From Thermoactinospora rubra (GTDB taxonomy: Bacteria > Actinomycetota > Actinomycetes > Streptosporangiales > Streptosporangiaceae), in NCBI RefSeq assembly GCF_002093975.1, contig NZ_KZ084335.1, positions 85,300 to 146,554 of the forward strand: DNA of 61,255 nt, read 5' to 3'. Positions within the stretch are counted from its first letter, which is position 1. Each line of letters starts with the position of its first letter. Shown here piece after piece: positions 47,137 to 55,553 of the stretch. A program made the position numbers and the translations under genes. Below the pieces are notes generated by a model. It saw nothing but the letters and a program-made list of their open reading frames with translations. It had not been told where the DNA came from and did not search any database.

Positions 47137-48296
47137 GATCCGCAGCCGCCGTCGCCGGCATCGGCGCCACCGAGTTCAGCAAGGAGTCCGGGCGGTCGGA
47201 ACTCCGGCTGGCCGCCGAGGCCGTGCTGGCCGCCCTCGACGACGCCGGGCTCGCCCCCGCCGACGTCGACGGCCTGGTGACCTACACCCAGGACGCCAAC
47301 CAGGAGATCGCCGTCGCCCGCGAGACCGGCATCGGCGAGCTGACCTTCTTCTCCCGCGTCCACTACGGCGGCGGCGCGGCCTGCGGGACGGTCATGCACG
47401 CCGCGATGGCCGTCGCCACCGGCGCGGCCCGCACGGTCGTCTGCTACCGCGCCTTCAACGAGCGCTCGGGGCGCCGCTTCGGCCAGCCCGACGCCCGCCT
47501 GGGCGGCGAGCCGTCCTCGCAGGGCCTGGAGATGAGCTGGCACGTGCCGTTCGGCCTCATGACGCCCGCCGCCTGGGTCGCCATGTTCGCCAGGCGCTAC
47601 ATGCACGTCTACGGCGCCACCTCCGAGGACTTCGGCCGGGTCGCCGTGGCCATGCGCCGCCACGCCGCCACCAACCCGGCGGCGTGGTTCCACGGCCGCC
47701 CGATCACGCTGGAGGACCACCAGCGCTCCCGCTGGATCGTCGAACCGCTGCGCCTGCTGGACTGCTGCCAGGAGAGCGACGGCGCCGTGGCCCTGGTCGT
47801 CACCTCCGCCGAGCGGGCCCGCGACCTGCGCCGCACCCCGGCGCTGATCACCGCTGCGGCGCAGGGGTCGGGGTCCGGCCAGATGATGATGACCAGCTAC
47901 TATCGCGACGACATGACCGGACTGCCGGAGATGGGCGTCGTCGGCAGGCGGCTGTGGGAGACGTCGGGCCTGTCGCCGCGCGACATCCAGACCGCGATCC
48001 TCTACGACCACTTCACCCCGTTCGTCCTCACGCAGCTGGAGGAGCTGGGCTTCTGCCCGCGCGGCGAGGCCAAGGAGTACGTCAGGGACGGCGGCATCGA
48101 GCTGGGCGGCCGCCTGCCGGTCAACCCGCACGGGGGCCAGCTCGGCGAGGCGTACATCCACGGCATGAACGGCATCGCCGAGGCGGTGCGTCAGGTGCGC
48201 GGCACGTCGGTGAACCAGGTGCCGGGCGTGCACAACGTCCTGGTGACCGCGGGCACCGGCGTCCCGACCAGCGGGCTGATCCTGTCGGCGGCCTAG
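47133..48296 (+). CDS. ltp2: Ltp2-like thiolase-fold aldolase (steroid side-chain release)
   Basis: A 387-residue non-canonical thiolase (lipid-transfer protein type): AGIGATEFSKESGRSELRL at the start, TSYYRDDMTGLPEMG near 250, ILYDHFTPFVLTQLEELGFC near 288 and NPHGGQLGEAYIHGMNG near 330. The tyrosine-containing segments correspond to the retro-aldol residues of Ltp2, which removes propionyl-CoA and leaves a 17-keto steroid. Requires the ChsH2 DUF35 domain, encoded two genes upstream. Last gene of the operon; convergent with the sigma-like gene 9 bp away. Confidence 0.88.
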   Translation: MRSAAAVAGIGATEFSKESGRSELRLAAEAVLAALDDAGLAPADVDGLVTYTQDANQEIAVARETGIGELTFFSRVHYGGGAACGTVMHAAMAVATGAARTVVCYRAFNERSGRRFGQPDARLGGEPSSQGLEMSWHVPFGLMTPAAWVAMFARRYMHVYGATSEDFGRVAVAMRRHAATNPAAWFHGRPITLEDHQRSRWIVEPLRLLDCCQESDGAVALVVTSAERARDLRRTPALITAAAQGSGSGQMMMTSYYRDDMTGLPEMGVVGRRLWETSGLSPRDIQTAILYDHFTPFVLTQLEELGFCPRGEAKEYVRDGGIELGGRLPVNPHGGQLGEAYIHGMNGIAEAVRQVRGTSVNQVPGVHNVLVTAGTGVPTSGLILSAA

Positions 48297-48305
48297 CGTG
48301 ACCCG

Positions 48306-49367
48306 CTAGAAGACCAGGAACGCCAGCAGGGCGATCACCACGCAGACGACGAAGCCGAGCACCTCCCACGCCCAGTCGCGGCCCGGGTCGACGGCGGGCT
48401 TCCCCGGCCGCCCGGTCGGCTGCTTCCGCGGCTGGGGCCGCCCGGCTTCCGCCCGGCTCGATTCCGGCCGTCGCGGCGCCTCCGTGCCCGCCGTTTTCCC
48501 CGCCGCTTCCCGCGCGACCGGCTCCTGGGCGGCAGGCCGCGCGGCCTTCGGCTCGCGCAGGTAGTAGACCGGCTCCCGGCGTCTGGCCTGGGGAGCGAAC
48601 AGGCTCCCCGGCTTGCCCGCCACCAGCACGTCCCCCGGCATGGGCGCGGACAGCGGCGGCACCTTGGGCATCGGCGCGGTCGCCGCCTCGTGGTGCGACA
48701 CCTCCGCACGCGGCCTCAGCAACTCGGCCGGGAACAGCCCGGTGCTGGTCGCCGGGTCGGTCTCCGCCAGGGGCAGCGGCCAGACGGGCGGCACGGGCCA
48801 GGGGGCGGGCGCGACGTCACGCACGAGCGAGCGGACCGACTCCGGCGGGACGGGCCAGGGCAGGCGCGCGAGCAGCTCGCGGGGCGGCGTGACGGCCAGC
48901 GCCTCGTGGGTCTGGTCCGCCAGCCGTACGGCACTGGCCAGCGCGGTCAGCAGGGCGTGCTGGAAGCGGGCGCGGGCGTGGGCGGCCAGCTCGTCGGCGG
49001 TGTCGGCGGCCACGTCGAGCACCCAGGCCAGCTCGGCCCGGTCCAGCCCGCACACCTCCGCCAGCAGCAGCACCTCCCGCTGGTGGGGGCGCAGCTCGCG
49101 GAAGGCCCGTTCGACGAGGGCGGCCTGCGGGTCCACGAGGGGGTCGACGACGGGCGGCGAGTACACCACGTCGCGCTTGTGGATCTCGCGGCGGGCCAGC
49201 GCGTAGAGCGCGGCACGCGGAGGGGCCTGGCCGGCGGCCCGCGACAGGACCGCGGCCAGGGCGTCGGCGGCGACGCCGAGGTCACCGAGCTGGTCGGCGC
49301 AGTAGGCGAACACCCCGGCGGCGTGCCGGTCGTACAGCTCGGTGCGGCTGGTGAGCTGAAGGGTCAC
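48306..49367 (-). CDS. ECF-sigma-like protein with C-terminal membrane anchor
   Basis: A 353-residue protein. Residues about 6-40 resemble sigma region 2 (LYDRHAAGVFAYCADQLGD), and about 85-140 region 4 (FRELRPHQREVLLLAEVCGLDRAELAWVLD, split), with weak conservation. A long Pro/Ala/Arg-rich cytoplasmic segment follows, then one transmembrane helix at the very C-terminus (WAWEVLGFVVCVVIALLAF). AGAGGA precedes GTG 49367. No anti-sigma or protease gene is adjacent. It may be a membrane-tethered sigma factor released by proteolysis or a degenerate sensor. Confidence 0.68.
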   Translation of the reverse strand: MTLQLTSRTELYDRHAAGVFAYCADQLGDLGVAADALAAVLSRAAGQAPPRAALYALARREIHKRDVVYSPPVVDPLVDPQAALVERAFRELRPHQREVLLLAEVCGLDRAELAWVLDVAADTADELAAHARARFQHALLTALASAVRLADQTHEALAVTPPRELLARLPWPVPPESVRSLVRDVAPAPWPVPPVWPLPLAETDPATSTGLFPAELLRPRAEVSHHEAATAPMPKVPPLSAPMPGDVLVAGKPGSLFAPQARRREPVYYLREPKAARPAAQEPVAREAAGKTAGTEAPRRPESSRAEAGRPQPRKQPTGRPGKPAVDPGRDWAWEVLGFVVCVVIALLAFLVF

Positions 49368-49387
49368 GGGGTCCTCTGGGGGAAGAC

Positions 49388-49415
49388 GGATTGGTGGCAA
49401 TCATGCCGCCAATCC
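49388..49415. promoter_or_regulatory. Inverted repeat upstream of the membrane-anchored sigma-like gene
   Basis: GGATTGGTGGC and GCCGCCAATCC pair with one mismatch around a six-base loop, starting 21 bases upstream of the GTG. Operator or leader hairpin. Confidence 0.4.
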
Positions 49416-49466
49416 GGCCCGCCGCGCACTGCCGGATGCGCATTTGATAGCAAACGGTGCTGGTCG

Positions 49467-49480
49467 GTGAAACGGTTCAC
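49467..49480. promoter_or_regulatory. Palindrome GTGAAACGGTTCAC in the OpuC promoter region
   Basis: Perfect GTGAA/TTCAC arms with a four-base centre, about 120 bases upstream of opuCA. Possible operator. Confidence 0.35.
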
Positions 49481-49536
49481 GCCGGGGCCGGGAGGACACA
49501 AGGGATCGCATCGCCGTAGGGTGTGTGCATCGGGGA

Positions 49537-49558
49537 TCTTCGAAGGCGCCTTCGAAGA
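49537..49558. promoter_or_regulatory. 22-bp perfect palindrome upstream of opuCA
   Basis: TCTTCGAAGGC is followed directly by its complement GCCTTCGAAGA (22 bases, no mismatch), and a third half-site TCTTCGA follows at 49561-49567. It ends 43 bases before the opuCA start, a strong candidate operator for an osmotic-stress regulator. Confidence 0.6.
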
Positions 49559-49601
49559 GGTCTTCGATGGATCGACGACGGCGACGAGCACGAGGTCATA
49601 C

Positions 49602-50627
49602 ATGATCACATTCGACTCCGTCACCAAGCGCTACGCTGACGGGACCGTCGCCGTGGACCAGCTCTCCCTGGAGGCGCCGACCGGCGAGATCACGGTGTTC
49701 GTCGGGCCGTCCGGCTGCGGCAAGACGACGTCGCTGCGCATGATCAACCGGATGATCGACGCCACGGAGGGCCGTGTCCTGCTCGACGGCACCGACGTCA
49801 CGACCATCGACCCGCCCACGCTGCGGCGCGGCATCGGCTACGTCATCCAGCAGGCCGGGCTGTTCCCGCACCGCAAGATCGTCGACAACGTCGCCACGGT
49901 CCCGTACCTGCTGGGCTGGGACCGGCACAAGGCCCGCACCCGCGCGATGGAGCTGCTCGAGCGGGTCGGGCTCGACACCAAGCTCGCCCAGCGCTACCCG
50001 TTCCAGCTGTCCGGCGGCCAGCAGCAGCGCGTCGGCGTCGCCCGCGCCCTGGCCGCCGACCCGCCCGTGCTGCTGATGGACGAGCCGTTCAGCGCCGTCG
50101 ACCCGATCGTCCGCACCAGCCTGCAGGACGAGCTGCTGCGGCTGCAGGGCGAGCTGCACAAGACCATCGTGTTCGTCACCCACGACATCGACGAGGCCAT
50201 CAAGCTCGGCGACCGGGTGGCCGTGCTGCGCGTGGGCGGCAGGCTGGCCCAGCTGGCCGACCCCAAGACGCTGCTGTCGCAGCCCGCCGACGACTTCGTC
50301 CGCGAGTTCCTCGGCCGCGACCGGGGCATCAGGCGGCTGCAGTTCGTCCCCGCCGGCCGCGTCCGGCTGGCCGACCCCTCCGCCGCGGCCGGCGGCTGGC
50401 GGCTGGTCACGCAGGACGGCCGGCCCCGGGGCTGGCGGCGCGGGGACGGGCCGCTGGAGCCGTACGGGACGTTCGTCCCCGGGCGCGACTCGCTGCGCAC
50501 CGCCCTGGACGCGGCGCTGCTGACGCCGGCCGGCTGCGCGGTCGCCGTCGACGCCGAGGGCCGGGTGGTCGGGATCGCCACGCGGGAGGCGCTGGACGAG
50601 GCCCTGGCGGAGGCCGCCGATGGATGA
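49602..50627 (+). CDS. opuCA: Osmoprotectant (glycine betaine/choline) ABC transporter ATPase
   Basis: A 341-residue ATPase: Walker A GPSGCGKTT (about 32-40), signature LSGGQQQR (about 130), Walker B VLLMDEPFSAVDP (about 153-165). The C-terminal ~80 residues form a truncated CBS-like region (GCAVAVDAEGRVVGIATREA), as in OpuCA/ProV proteins that sense ionic strength. GAGGT lies five bases before ATG 49602. Its 3' end overlaps the permease gene by 8 bases. Confidence 0.87.
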   Translation: MITFDSVTKRYADGTVAVDQLSLEAPTGEITVFVGPSGCGKTTSLRMINRMIDATEGRVLLDGTDVTTIDPPTLRRGIGYVIQQAGLFPHRKIVDNVATVPYLLGWDRHKARTRAMELLERVGLDTKLAQRYPFQLSGGQQQRVGVARALAADPPVLLMDEPFSAVDPIVRTSLQDELLRLQGELHKTIVFVTHDIDEAIKLGDRVAVLRVGGRLAQLADPKTLLSQPADDFVREFLGRDRGIRRLQFVPAGRVRLADPSAAAGGWRLVTQDGRPRGWRRGDGPLEPYGTFVPGRDSLRTALDAALLTPAGCAVAVDAEGRVVGIATREALDEALAEAADG

Positions 50628-51294
50628 CGAACCGCTGTTCCGCTGGAGCTGGGTGGTCAGCAACTGGGACAACGACACGCCCAACAGCATCGTCAACCTG
50701 CTCCAGGCGCACATCGTGATGGCGGGCGTGCCGACCGTGCTCGGCCTGCTCCTCGCGGTGCCGCTCGGCGTGGCCTGCGCCCGCTGGCGCTGGCTCTACC
50801 AGCCCACGTCCGGGCTGATGAACGCCGTCTACGCGCTGCCGTCGATCGCGCTGTTCATGCTGCTGCTGTCCGTCACCGGGTTCAGCCGCCTCACGGTGAT
50901 CATCCCGCTCACGCTCTACGCGGTGGCCGTCCTCATGCCGGCCGTGGTCGACGGGCTCAGGTCGGTCCCCGAGCACGTCAGGCAGTCGGCGGTGGCGATG
51001 GGCTTCACCCCGACGCGCAGGCTGGTCCGCGTCGAGCTGCCGATCGCCGTGCCCGTGGTGCTGGCGGGGCTGCGGGTCGTGGCGGTCTCCAGCATCAGCC
51101 TGGTCAGCGTCGGCGCGCTGATCGGCCAGGGCGGGCTCGGCAACTACTTCACCGACGCCTACCAGCGCGACTTCTACACGCCCGCGGTCGTGGGCATCGC
51201 GCTGATCGTCCTGCTCGCGCTGGTCGCCGACGGGATCATCGTCGGGGCGCAGCGGCTCCTCACCCCCTGGGTGCGCGCCAGGAGGTCCGCGTGA
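50620..51294 (+). CDS. opuCB: Osmoprotectant ABC transporter permease, first copy
   Basis: A 224-residue permease with five hydrophobic segments and the EAA-type loop AMGFTPTRRLVRVELPIAVPVVLAGLR (split, about 125-152). Typical of OpuCB/YehW-type subunits. Pairs with the equally long permease encoded next (GTGA overlap) to form a heterodimeric channel. Confidence 0.85.
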   Translation: MDDEPLFRWSWVVSNWDNDTPNSIVNLLQAHIVMAGVPTVLGLLLAVPLGVACARWRWLYQPTSGLMNAVYALPSIALFMLLLSVTGFSRLTVIIPLTLYAVAVLMPAVVDGLRSVPEHVRQSAVAMGFTPTRRLVRVELPIAVPVVLAGLRVVAVSSISLVSVGALIGQGGLGNYFTDAYQRDFYTPAVVGIALIVLLALVADGIIVGAQRLLTPWVRARRSA

Positions 51295-51965
51295 ACTTCC
51301 TGCTGGACTTCTTCGGCGACCCCGCCAACTGGTCGGGCGCCGGCGGCATCCCCGCGCGCCTGCTGCAGCACCTCGGCTTCTCCGCCGCCGCGCTCGCGCT
51401 GTCGGCGCTGATCGGCATCCCACTCGGCCTGCTGATCGGCCACACCGGCAGGGGCGCCTTCCTCGTGGTGGCCTCGGCCAACGTCGCCAGGGCGCTGCCC
51501 ACACTGGGCCTGCTGGTGCTGCTCGTCCTGCTGCTGGGCACCGCGTCGGTGTGGCCGGTGCTGATCCCGCTCGTGGCGCTGGCCGTACCGCCCATCCTCG
51601 TCAACACCTTCGAGGGCGTCAGGGGCGTGGACCCGGAGTTGCGCGACGCCGCGTACGGCATGGGCCTGCGCGGGCCCCAGGTGCTCGGCAAGGTGCTCGT
51701 GCCGGTGGCGCTGCCGCTCATCCTCCTCGGGCTGCGCCTGGCGGCCGTGCAGATCGTGGCCACCGCGGCGGTCGCCGCCTACGTCGGGCTGGGCGGCCTG
51801 GGGCGGTACATCATCGACGGTTTGGCGACCAAGGAATACGACCAGGTCGTCGGCGGCTCTGTACTGATTGTGTTGTTCGCTCTCGCCACGCAGGGCCTGT
51901 TCACGATCGTGCAGCGGCTGACGGTCTCGCCAGGGGTGAGCCAGCGTGTGCGCATCCCGCGCTAG
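51291..51965 (+). CDS. opuCD: Osmoprotectant ABC transporter permease, second copy
   Basis: A 224-residue permease, LIGIPLGLLIGH near 40 and the loop DAAYGMGLRGPQVLGKVLVP (about 117-136). Paralogous in layout to the preceding subunit. GTG 51291 overlaps its stop. Fifteen bases separate it from the binding-protein gene. Confidence 0.85.
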   Translation: MNFLLDFFGDPANWSGAGGIPARLLQHLGFSAAALALSALIGIPLGLLIGHTGRGAFLVVASANVARALPTLGLLVLLVLLLGTASVWPVLIPLVALAVPPILVNTFEGVRGVDPELRDAAYGMGLRGPQVLGKVLVPVALPLILLGLRLAAVQIVATAAVAAYVGLGGLGRYIIDGLATKEYDQVVGGSVLIVLFALATQGLFTIVQRLTVSPGVSQRVRIPR

Positions 51966-51980
51966 GAAGGGAACCACTTC

Positions 51981-52901
51981 ATGAGACGCATCTTCGGCGC
52001 CGCCGCAGTGATCTTGTCGGCTGCGCTCGCCTTGACCGCCTGCGGGTCCGGCGACCCCCTCACGCAGGCCAGCCCCACCCCCGCCCCCACCGGCCAGGCC
52101 ACCGCAGGAGGCGGCGGCAAGGTCGTCGTGGGCTCGGCCGACTTCCCCGAGAACGTGCTGCTCGCCTCCATCTACGCCCAGGCACTGCGGGCCAAGGGCG
52201 TCCAGGTCGAGGAGAAGCCGAACATCGGCAGCCGCGAGGTCCTCTTCGACCAGATCAAGAGCGGCGGGCTGAGCGTGCTGCCGGAGTACAACGGCGCGCT
52301 GCTGGCCTACATCGACCCCGGCACCAAGGCCGCCTCCACCGAGGAGGTCAACGCCGAGCTGAAGAGCAAGCTGCCGCCGGAGCTGGAGATCCTCGACTCC
52401 GCGGCCGCCCAGGACAACGACTCCCTCACGGTCACCAAGGACTTCGCCGCCAAGAACAACCTCACCACCATCGAGGACCTGGCCAAGATCTCCAAGAACC
52501 TGGTCGTGGGCGGGCCGCCGGAGTTCAAGAAGCGCCGCGAGCAGCAGTTCAAGGACGTCTACGGCCTGGAGTTCAAGGAGTGGAAGGCGACCGGCGCCGC
52601 CACCGCCGACGCCATCAAGGACGGCACGATCCAGGTGGGCAACGTCTTCACCACCGACCCCAAGATCCTGATCAACGACATGGTCTCGCTCCAGGACCCC
52701 AAGAACGTCTTCAGCGCCCAGAACGTCACGCCGCTGGTCAACAAGGCGGCCGTGAACGACACGGTCAGGACCACGCTGAACGCGATCTCCGCCAAGCTGA
52801 CCACGGACCAGCTCGTCGACATGATGAAGAAGCTGTCCATCGACAAGCAGGACGCCGCGGTCGTCGCCAAGGAGTGGCTGACCGCCAACGGCCTGGCGTG
52901 A
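51981..52901 (+). CDS. opuCC: Osmoprotectant-binding lipoprotein (OpuAC/OsmF type)
   Basis: A 306-residue solute-binding lipoprotein. Lipobox LTAC places the lipidated Cys near residue 21. The OpuAC domain starts VVVGSADFPENVLLASIYAQAL and continues with LPEYNGALLAYI and AIKDGTIQVGNVFTTDP. It binds a quaternary ammonium solute such as glycine betaine; the aromatic box cannot be confirmed by eye. GAAGGGAA precedes the ATG. Its TGA overlaps the GTG of the flavin reductase gene. Confidence 0.86.
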   Translation: MRRIFGAAAVILSAALALTACGSGDPLTQASPTPAPTGQATAGGGGKVVVGSADFPENVLLASIYAQALRAKGVQVEEKPNIGSREVLFDQIKSGGLSVLPEYNGALLAYIDPGTKAASTEEVNAELKSKLPPELEILDSAAAQDNDSLTVTKDFAAKNNLTTIEDLAKISKNLVVGGPPEFKKRREQQFKDVYGLEFKEWKATGAATADAIKDGTIQVGNVFTTDPKILINDMVSLQDPKNVFSAQNVTPLVNKAAVNDTVRTTLNAISAKLTTDQLVDMMKKLSIDKQDAAVVAKEWLTANGLA

Positions 52902-53389
52902 GCCCGTCCGGCCAGGAGTTCAGGGAGGCGATGGCCCAGCTGGCGGCGGGCGTCGCGGTCGTCACCGTGCGCGACGGCCGCGACGACCTCGGCGTCACGG
53001 TCTCCGCGCTGATGTCGGTGTCGATGGACCCGCCGCTGGTGCTGCTCAGCCTGGCCTCGCGCGGCTACCTGTGCGAGGTGCTGCTGCGCCGGGACCGCTG
53101 GGCCGCCTCCCTCCTGGCCTCCGGCCAGGCCGCCATCGCGAGCCGCTTCGCCACCCCGGGCCGCCCCAGCGCCCGCCACCTCCTCGCCGGCACGACGCAC
53201 CACCGCGGCCCGCTGTCGGACGCCTTCGTGGTGGGCGAGGGCGTGGCGGCCCTGGAGGCGGAGACCGCGCAGGTGGTGCCGGCGGGGGACCACACGCTGT
53301 TCATCGCGGGCGTGCTCGCCGTGGACTACGTGAACGCGGCCAAGCAGCCTTTGGTACGGCTCCGCGGCCGCTACCGCCCCGTGGGGTAA
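52898..53389 (+). CDS. Flavin reductase-like domain protein closing the OpuC operon
   Basis: A 163-residue split-barrel flavin reductase (FREAMAQLAAGVAVVTVRD; LGVTVSALMSVSMDPPLVLLSL; C-terminal VRLRGRYRPVG). Same family and length as the protein at 2633-3124. GTG 52898 overlaps the binding-protein stop by four bases, so it is co-translated with an osmoprotectant importer although no oxygenase is near. Possibly it serves an oxygenase that demethylates the imported betaine, or it is a chance fusion of operons. Confidence 0.83.
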   Translation: MSPSGQEFREAMAQLAAGVAVVTVRDGRDDLGVTVSALMSVSMDPPLVLLSLASRGYLCEVLLRRDRWAASLLASGQAAIASRFATPGRPSARHLLAGTTHHRGPLSDAFVVGEGVAALEAETAQVVPAGDHTLFIAGVLAVDYVNAAKQPLVRLRGRYRPVG

Positions 53390-53429
53390 TCGAAGGAAAC
53401 CGATGTGGGACACGGCGTAACCTCGGGGC

Positions 53430-53744
53430 ATGAGCGCGCCTCTCGACGAGCTCCCCGAGATCAGCCAGTGGGATCTCAAGCATCGAGCAGCGGAGATCAT
53501 GGACGCCATAGAGCATGGCCAGGCGTTCGTTCTCACGCGAAACGGGCGAAGGATCGCGGTCGTGACGCCGATCAGCCGGCGCCGGACATTTGTTTCCCGG
53601 GAAAGGATGCAGGCTGCGTTCTCCGGCATCGGAAGAATCGACGACCGGAAGTTCGCCGAAGATGTTCGTGCCGCATTTGCGGACGATACTGACGAAGACG
53701 CCTACGACCGGGCATTTCGTCGCACACCCAAGGGCGAGCAGTGA
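53430..53744 (+). CDS. Phd/YefM-type antitoxin
   Basis: A 104-residue antitoxin. The N-terminal Phd fold reads PEISQWDLKHRAAEIMDAIEHGQAFVLTRNGRRIAVVTP (in parts), followed by an acidic disordered tail (DDTDEDAYDRAF) for toxin binding. The following toxin gene is broken (see 53741), so the antitoxin now lacks a working partner in cis. Confidence 0.83.
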   Translation: MSAPLDELPEISQWDLKHRAAEIMDAIEHGQAFVLTRNGRRIAVVTPISRRRTFVSRERMQAAFSGIGRIDDRKFAEDVRAAFADDTDEDAYDRAFRRTPKGEQ

Positions 53745-53830
53745 CTTTCGGGGCGCCCTGGACACCAACATTCTGATCTTGGCGTTATGGCGCGATCCCG
53801 ATGGACCGCGCCTGCGGGAAGGTCTCGCGC
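53741..53830 (+). pseudogene. Remnant of a PIN-domain (VapC-like) toxin gene
   Basis: A GTG at 53741 overlaps the antitoxin stop exactly as a toxin start would, but its frame stops after 11 codons. In the next frame the same bases read GALDTNILILALWRDPDG, a textbook PIN-domain N-terminus with the first acidic residue (LDTN). So the frame has shifted by one. After about 30 residues similarity ends and the sequence runs into the convergent sppA gene. The C-terminal four-fifths of the toxin are gone. Confidence 0.7.
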
Positions 53831-53864
53831 CTCGGCCGATCGGGCGGGCCGCTGAGCCGTACCG

Positions 53865-55538
53865 TCAGCGGATCGTCCACCAGCCCGGCAGCACCAGCGG
53901 GCCGTACGACGGGAGGCCCAGGTCGGCGGCCAGGCGGGCGAACGGGCCCCAGGCCTCCAGGCGGAGGCGGGTGATCGCGGCGGCGCGGTCCTCGCTGGAG
54001 TCGGGGCCGCGCAGGCGCTCCAGCGGGTTGAGCCGGGGGTAGATCCGCACCGGGGCGTCGGCGGCGAGCCCGGCGCGCTTGCGCGCGATCGCCATCGCGT
54101 CCTCCAGCCCGCCGACCTCGTCCACCAGCCCGCCGGAGCGCGCGTCGGCGCCCGTCCACACCCGGCCCTTGGCCAGCTCGTGCGCGCGTTCGCGGGTGAG
54201 GTTGCGGCCTTCGGCGACCTTGGCCACGAAGTCGTCGTAGATCCGGTCCAGCCAGGCGTTGATCTTCTCCCACTGGGCCGGCGAGAAGCCGCGCGAGGTG
54301 GAGAACATCGCCGCGTTGCCGCCCTCGGCCACCACGTCGGAGGTGACGCCGATCTTCTTCAGCAGCTCGGCCAGCACCGGCTTGCCGCCGAACACGCCGA
54401 TCGAGCCGGTCAGCGTGCCCGGCTGCGCGACGATCACATCCGCGGCCATCGAGACGAAGTACCCGCCCGAGGCGGCCAGGTCGCCCATCGACACGATGAC
54501 CGGCTTGACCTTGCGCGTCAGGACGATCTCGCGCCACACGGCGTCGGAGGCCACGTAGGAGCCGCCGGGGCTGTCGACGCGGAAGACCACGGCCTTGACG
54601 TGCTCGTCGCGGCGGGCGGTCCTGATCGCCGAGGTGATGGTGTCGGACCCCATCGCGCCGCCGCCGAACGGGCTGCGCCCGCTCTTGCCCAGCTTGATCA
54701 TCCCGGTGCCGTGGATCAGCGCGACCGAGTCGGCCTTGGGGTGCGGCAGCTTGGGCCCCCGGATGTAGCGGGAGACGTACAGCAGGTGCGCGTCCGCGCC
54801 CGCGGCCTTCTTGACCTCGTCGTACACCTGGTCGCGGTAGGCCAGCTCGTCCACCAGCCCCGCCTCGACCGCCTCGGCGCCGATGAACGGCCCGCGGTCG
54901 ATGAGCTCGCGCACCTTCCCCGGGTCCAGCCTGCGGCCGTCGGCGATGCCCGCGACCAGCTGCTCGGTGACCGACTGGGCGATCCTGGCCACCGACTCGC
55001 GGTGCGGCTCGGTCATGTGGTCCTGGGTGAACACGTTGGCCGCGGTCTTGTACTCGTGCCGCTGGCCGCCCTCGTAGACGATGCCCAGCTTGTCCAGCGC
55101 GCCCTTGACGAAGCGCTGCTCCAGGGCCACGCCGGTCAGCCCCACGTCGCCGCTGGGCTGGAGGTAGACGCGCTCGAAGGCGCTGGCCAGGTAGTACGGC
55201 ACGGTGCCGTTGCCGAACTCGCCGAACGTCTCGGCGAAGGCCACCGTCAGCTTGCCGCCCGCGCGGAACTGGATCACCGCCTGGCGCAGCTCCTGGACCG
55301 TCGCCAGGCCGATCGGGTTGCCGCCGATCTTGACGATCAGCGCCTTGACGCGCGAGTCCCGCCTGGCCCGCTTCAGCCCCGCCAGCACGTCCGCCAGGCG
55401 CGGCTTGCGCATGGTGAGCAGCGCGGATATGGGGTCGGCCGGCGGGCCCTCCGTGAGCCCCTCGGTGAGGTCGAGCTCGAGGACCAGGGGAGCGGTGCGT
55501 CGCTGCAGAACGGCGTTGATCGTCTTGCTCGCGTCCAT
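53865..55538 (-). CDS. sppA: Signal peptide peptidase SppA (67K type), cytoplasmic-looking
   Basis: A 557-residue S49 protease with two tandem crotonase-like halves. Catalytic pair Lys164 (HEYKTAANVF) in the N-terminal half and Ser357 (GDLAASGGYF) in the C-terminal half, as in E. coli SppA. The FRVDSPGGSYVASD and TLTGSIGVFGGK segments are conserved. Unlike E. coli SppA there is no obvious N-terminal membrane anchor; it begins with a soluble beta-strand domain. It would degrade cleaved signal peptides or membrane-associated peptides. Downstream of the tandem subtilases but separated by a hairpin terminator. Confidence 0.88.
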   Translation of the reverse strand: MDASKTINAVLQRRTAPLVLELDLTEGLTEGPPADPISALLTMRKPRLADVLAGLKRARRDSRVKALIVKIGGNPIGLATVQELRQAVIQFRAGGKLTVAFAETFGEFGNGTVPYYLASAFERVYLQPSGDVGLTGVALEQRFVKGALDKLGIVYEGGQRHEYKTAANVFTQDHMTEPHRESVARIAQSVTEQLVAGIADGRRLDPGKVRELIDRGPFIGAEAVEAGLVDELAYRDQVYDEVKKAAGADAHLLYVSRYIRGPKLPHPKADSVALIHGTGMIKLGKSGRSPFGGGAMGSDTITSAIRTARRDEHVKAVVFRVDSPGGSYVASDAVWREIVLTRKVKPVIVSMGDLAASGGYFVSMAADVIVAQPGTLTGSIGVFGGKPVLAELLKKIGVTSDVVAEGGNAAMFSTSRGFSPAQWEKINAWLDRIYDDFVAKVAEGRNLTRERAHELAKGRVWTGADARSGGLVDEVGGLEDAMAIARKRAGLAADAPVRIYPRLNPLERLRGPDSSEDRAAAITRLRLEAWGPFARLAADLGLPSYGPLVLPGWWTIR

Positions 55539-55553
55539 GACGTCACACTAATC

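Noticed and set aside
49441..49601. A riboswitch or RNA leader upstream of opuCA
   Set aside because: The visible features are DNA palindromes. I could not fold a known riboswitch core such as ydaO from this sequence by eye.
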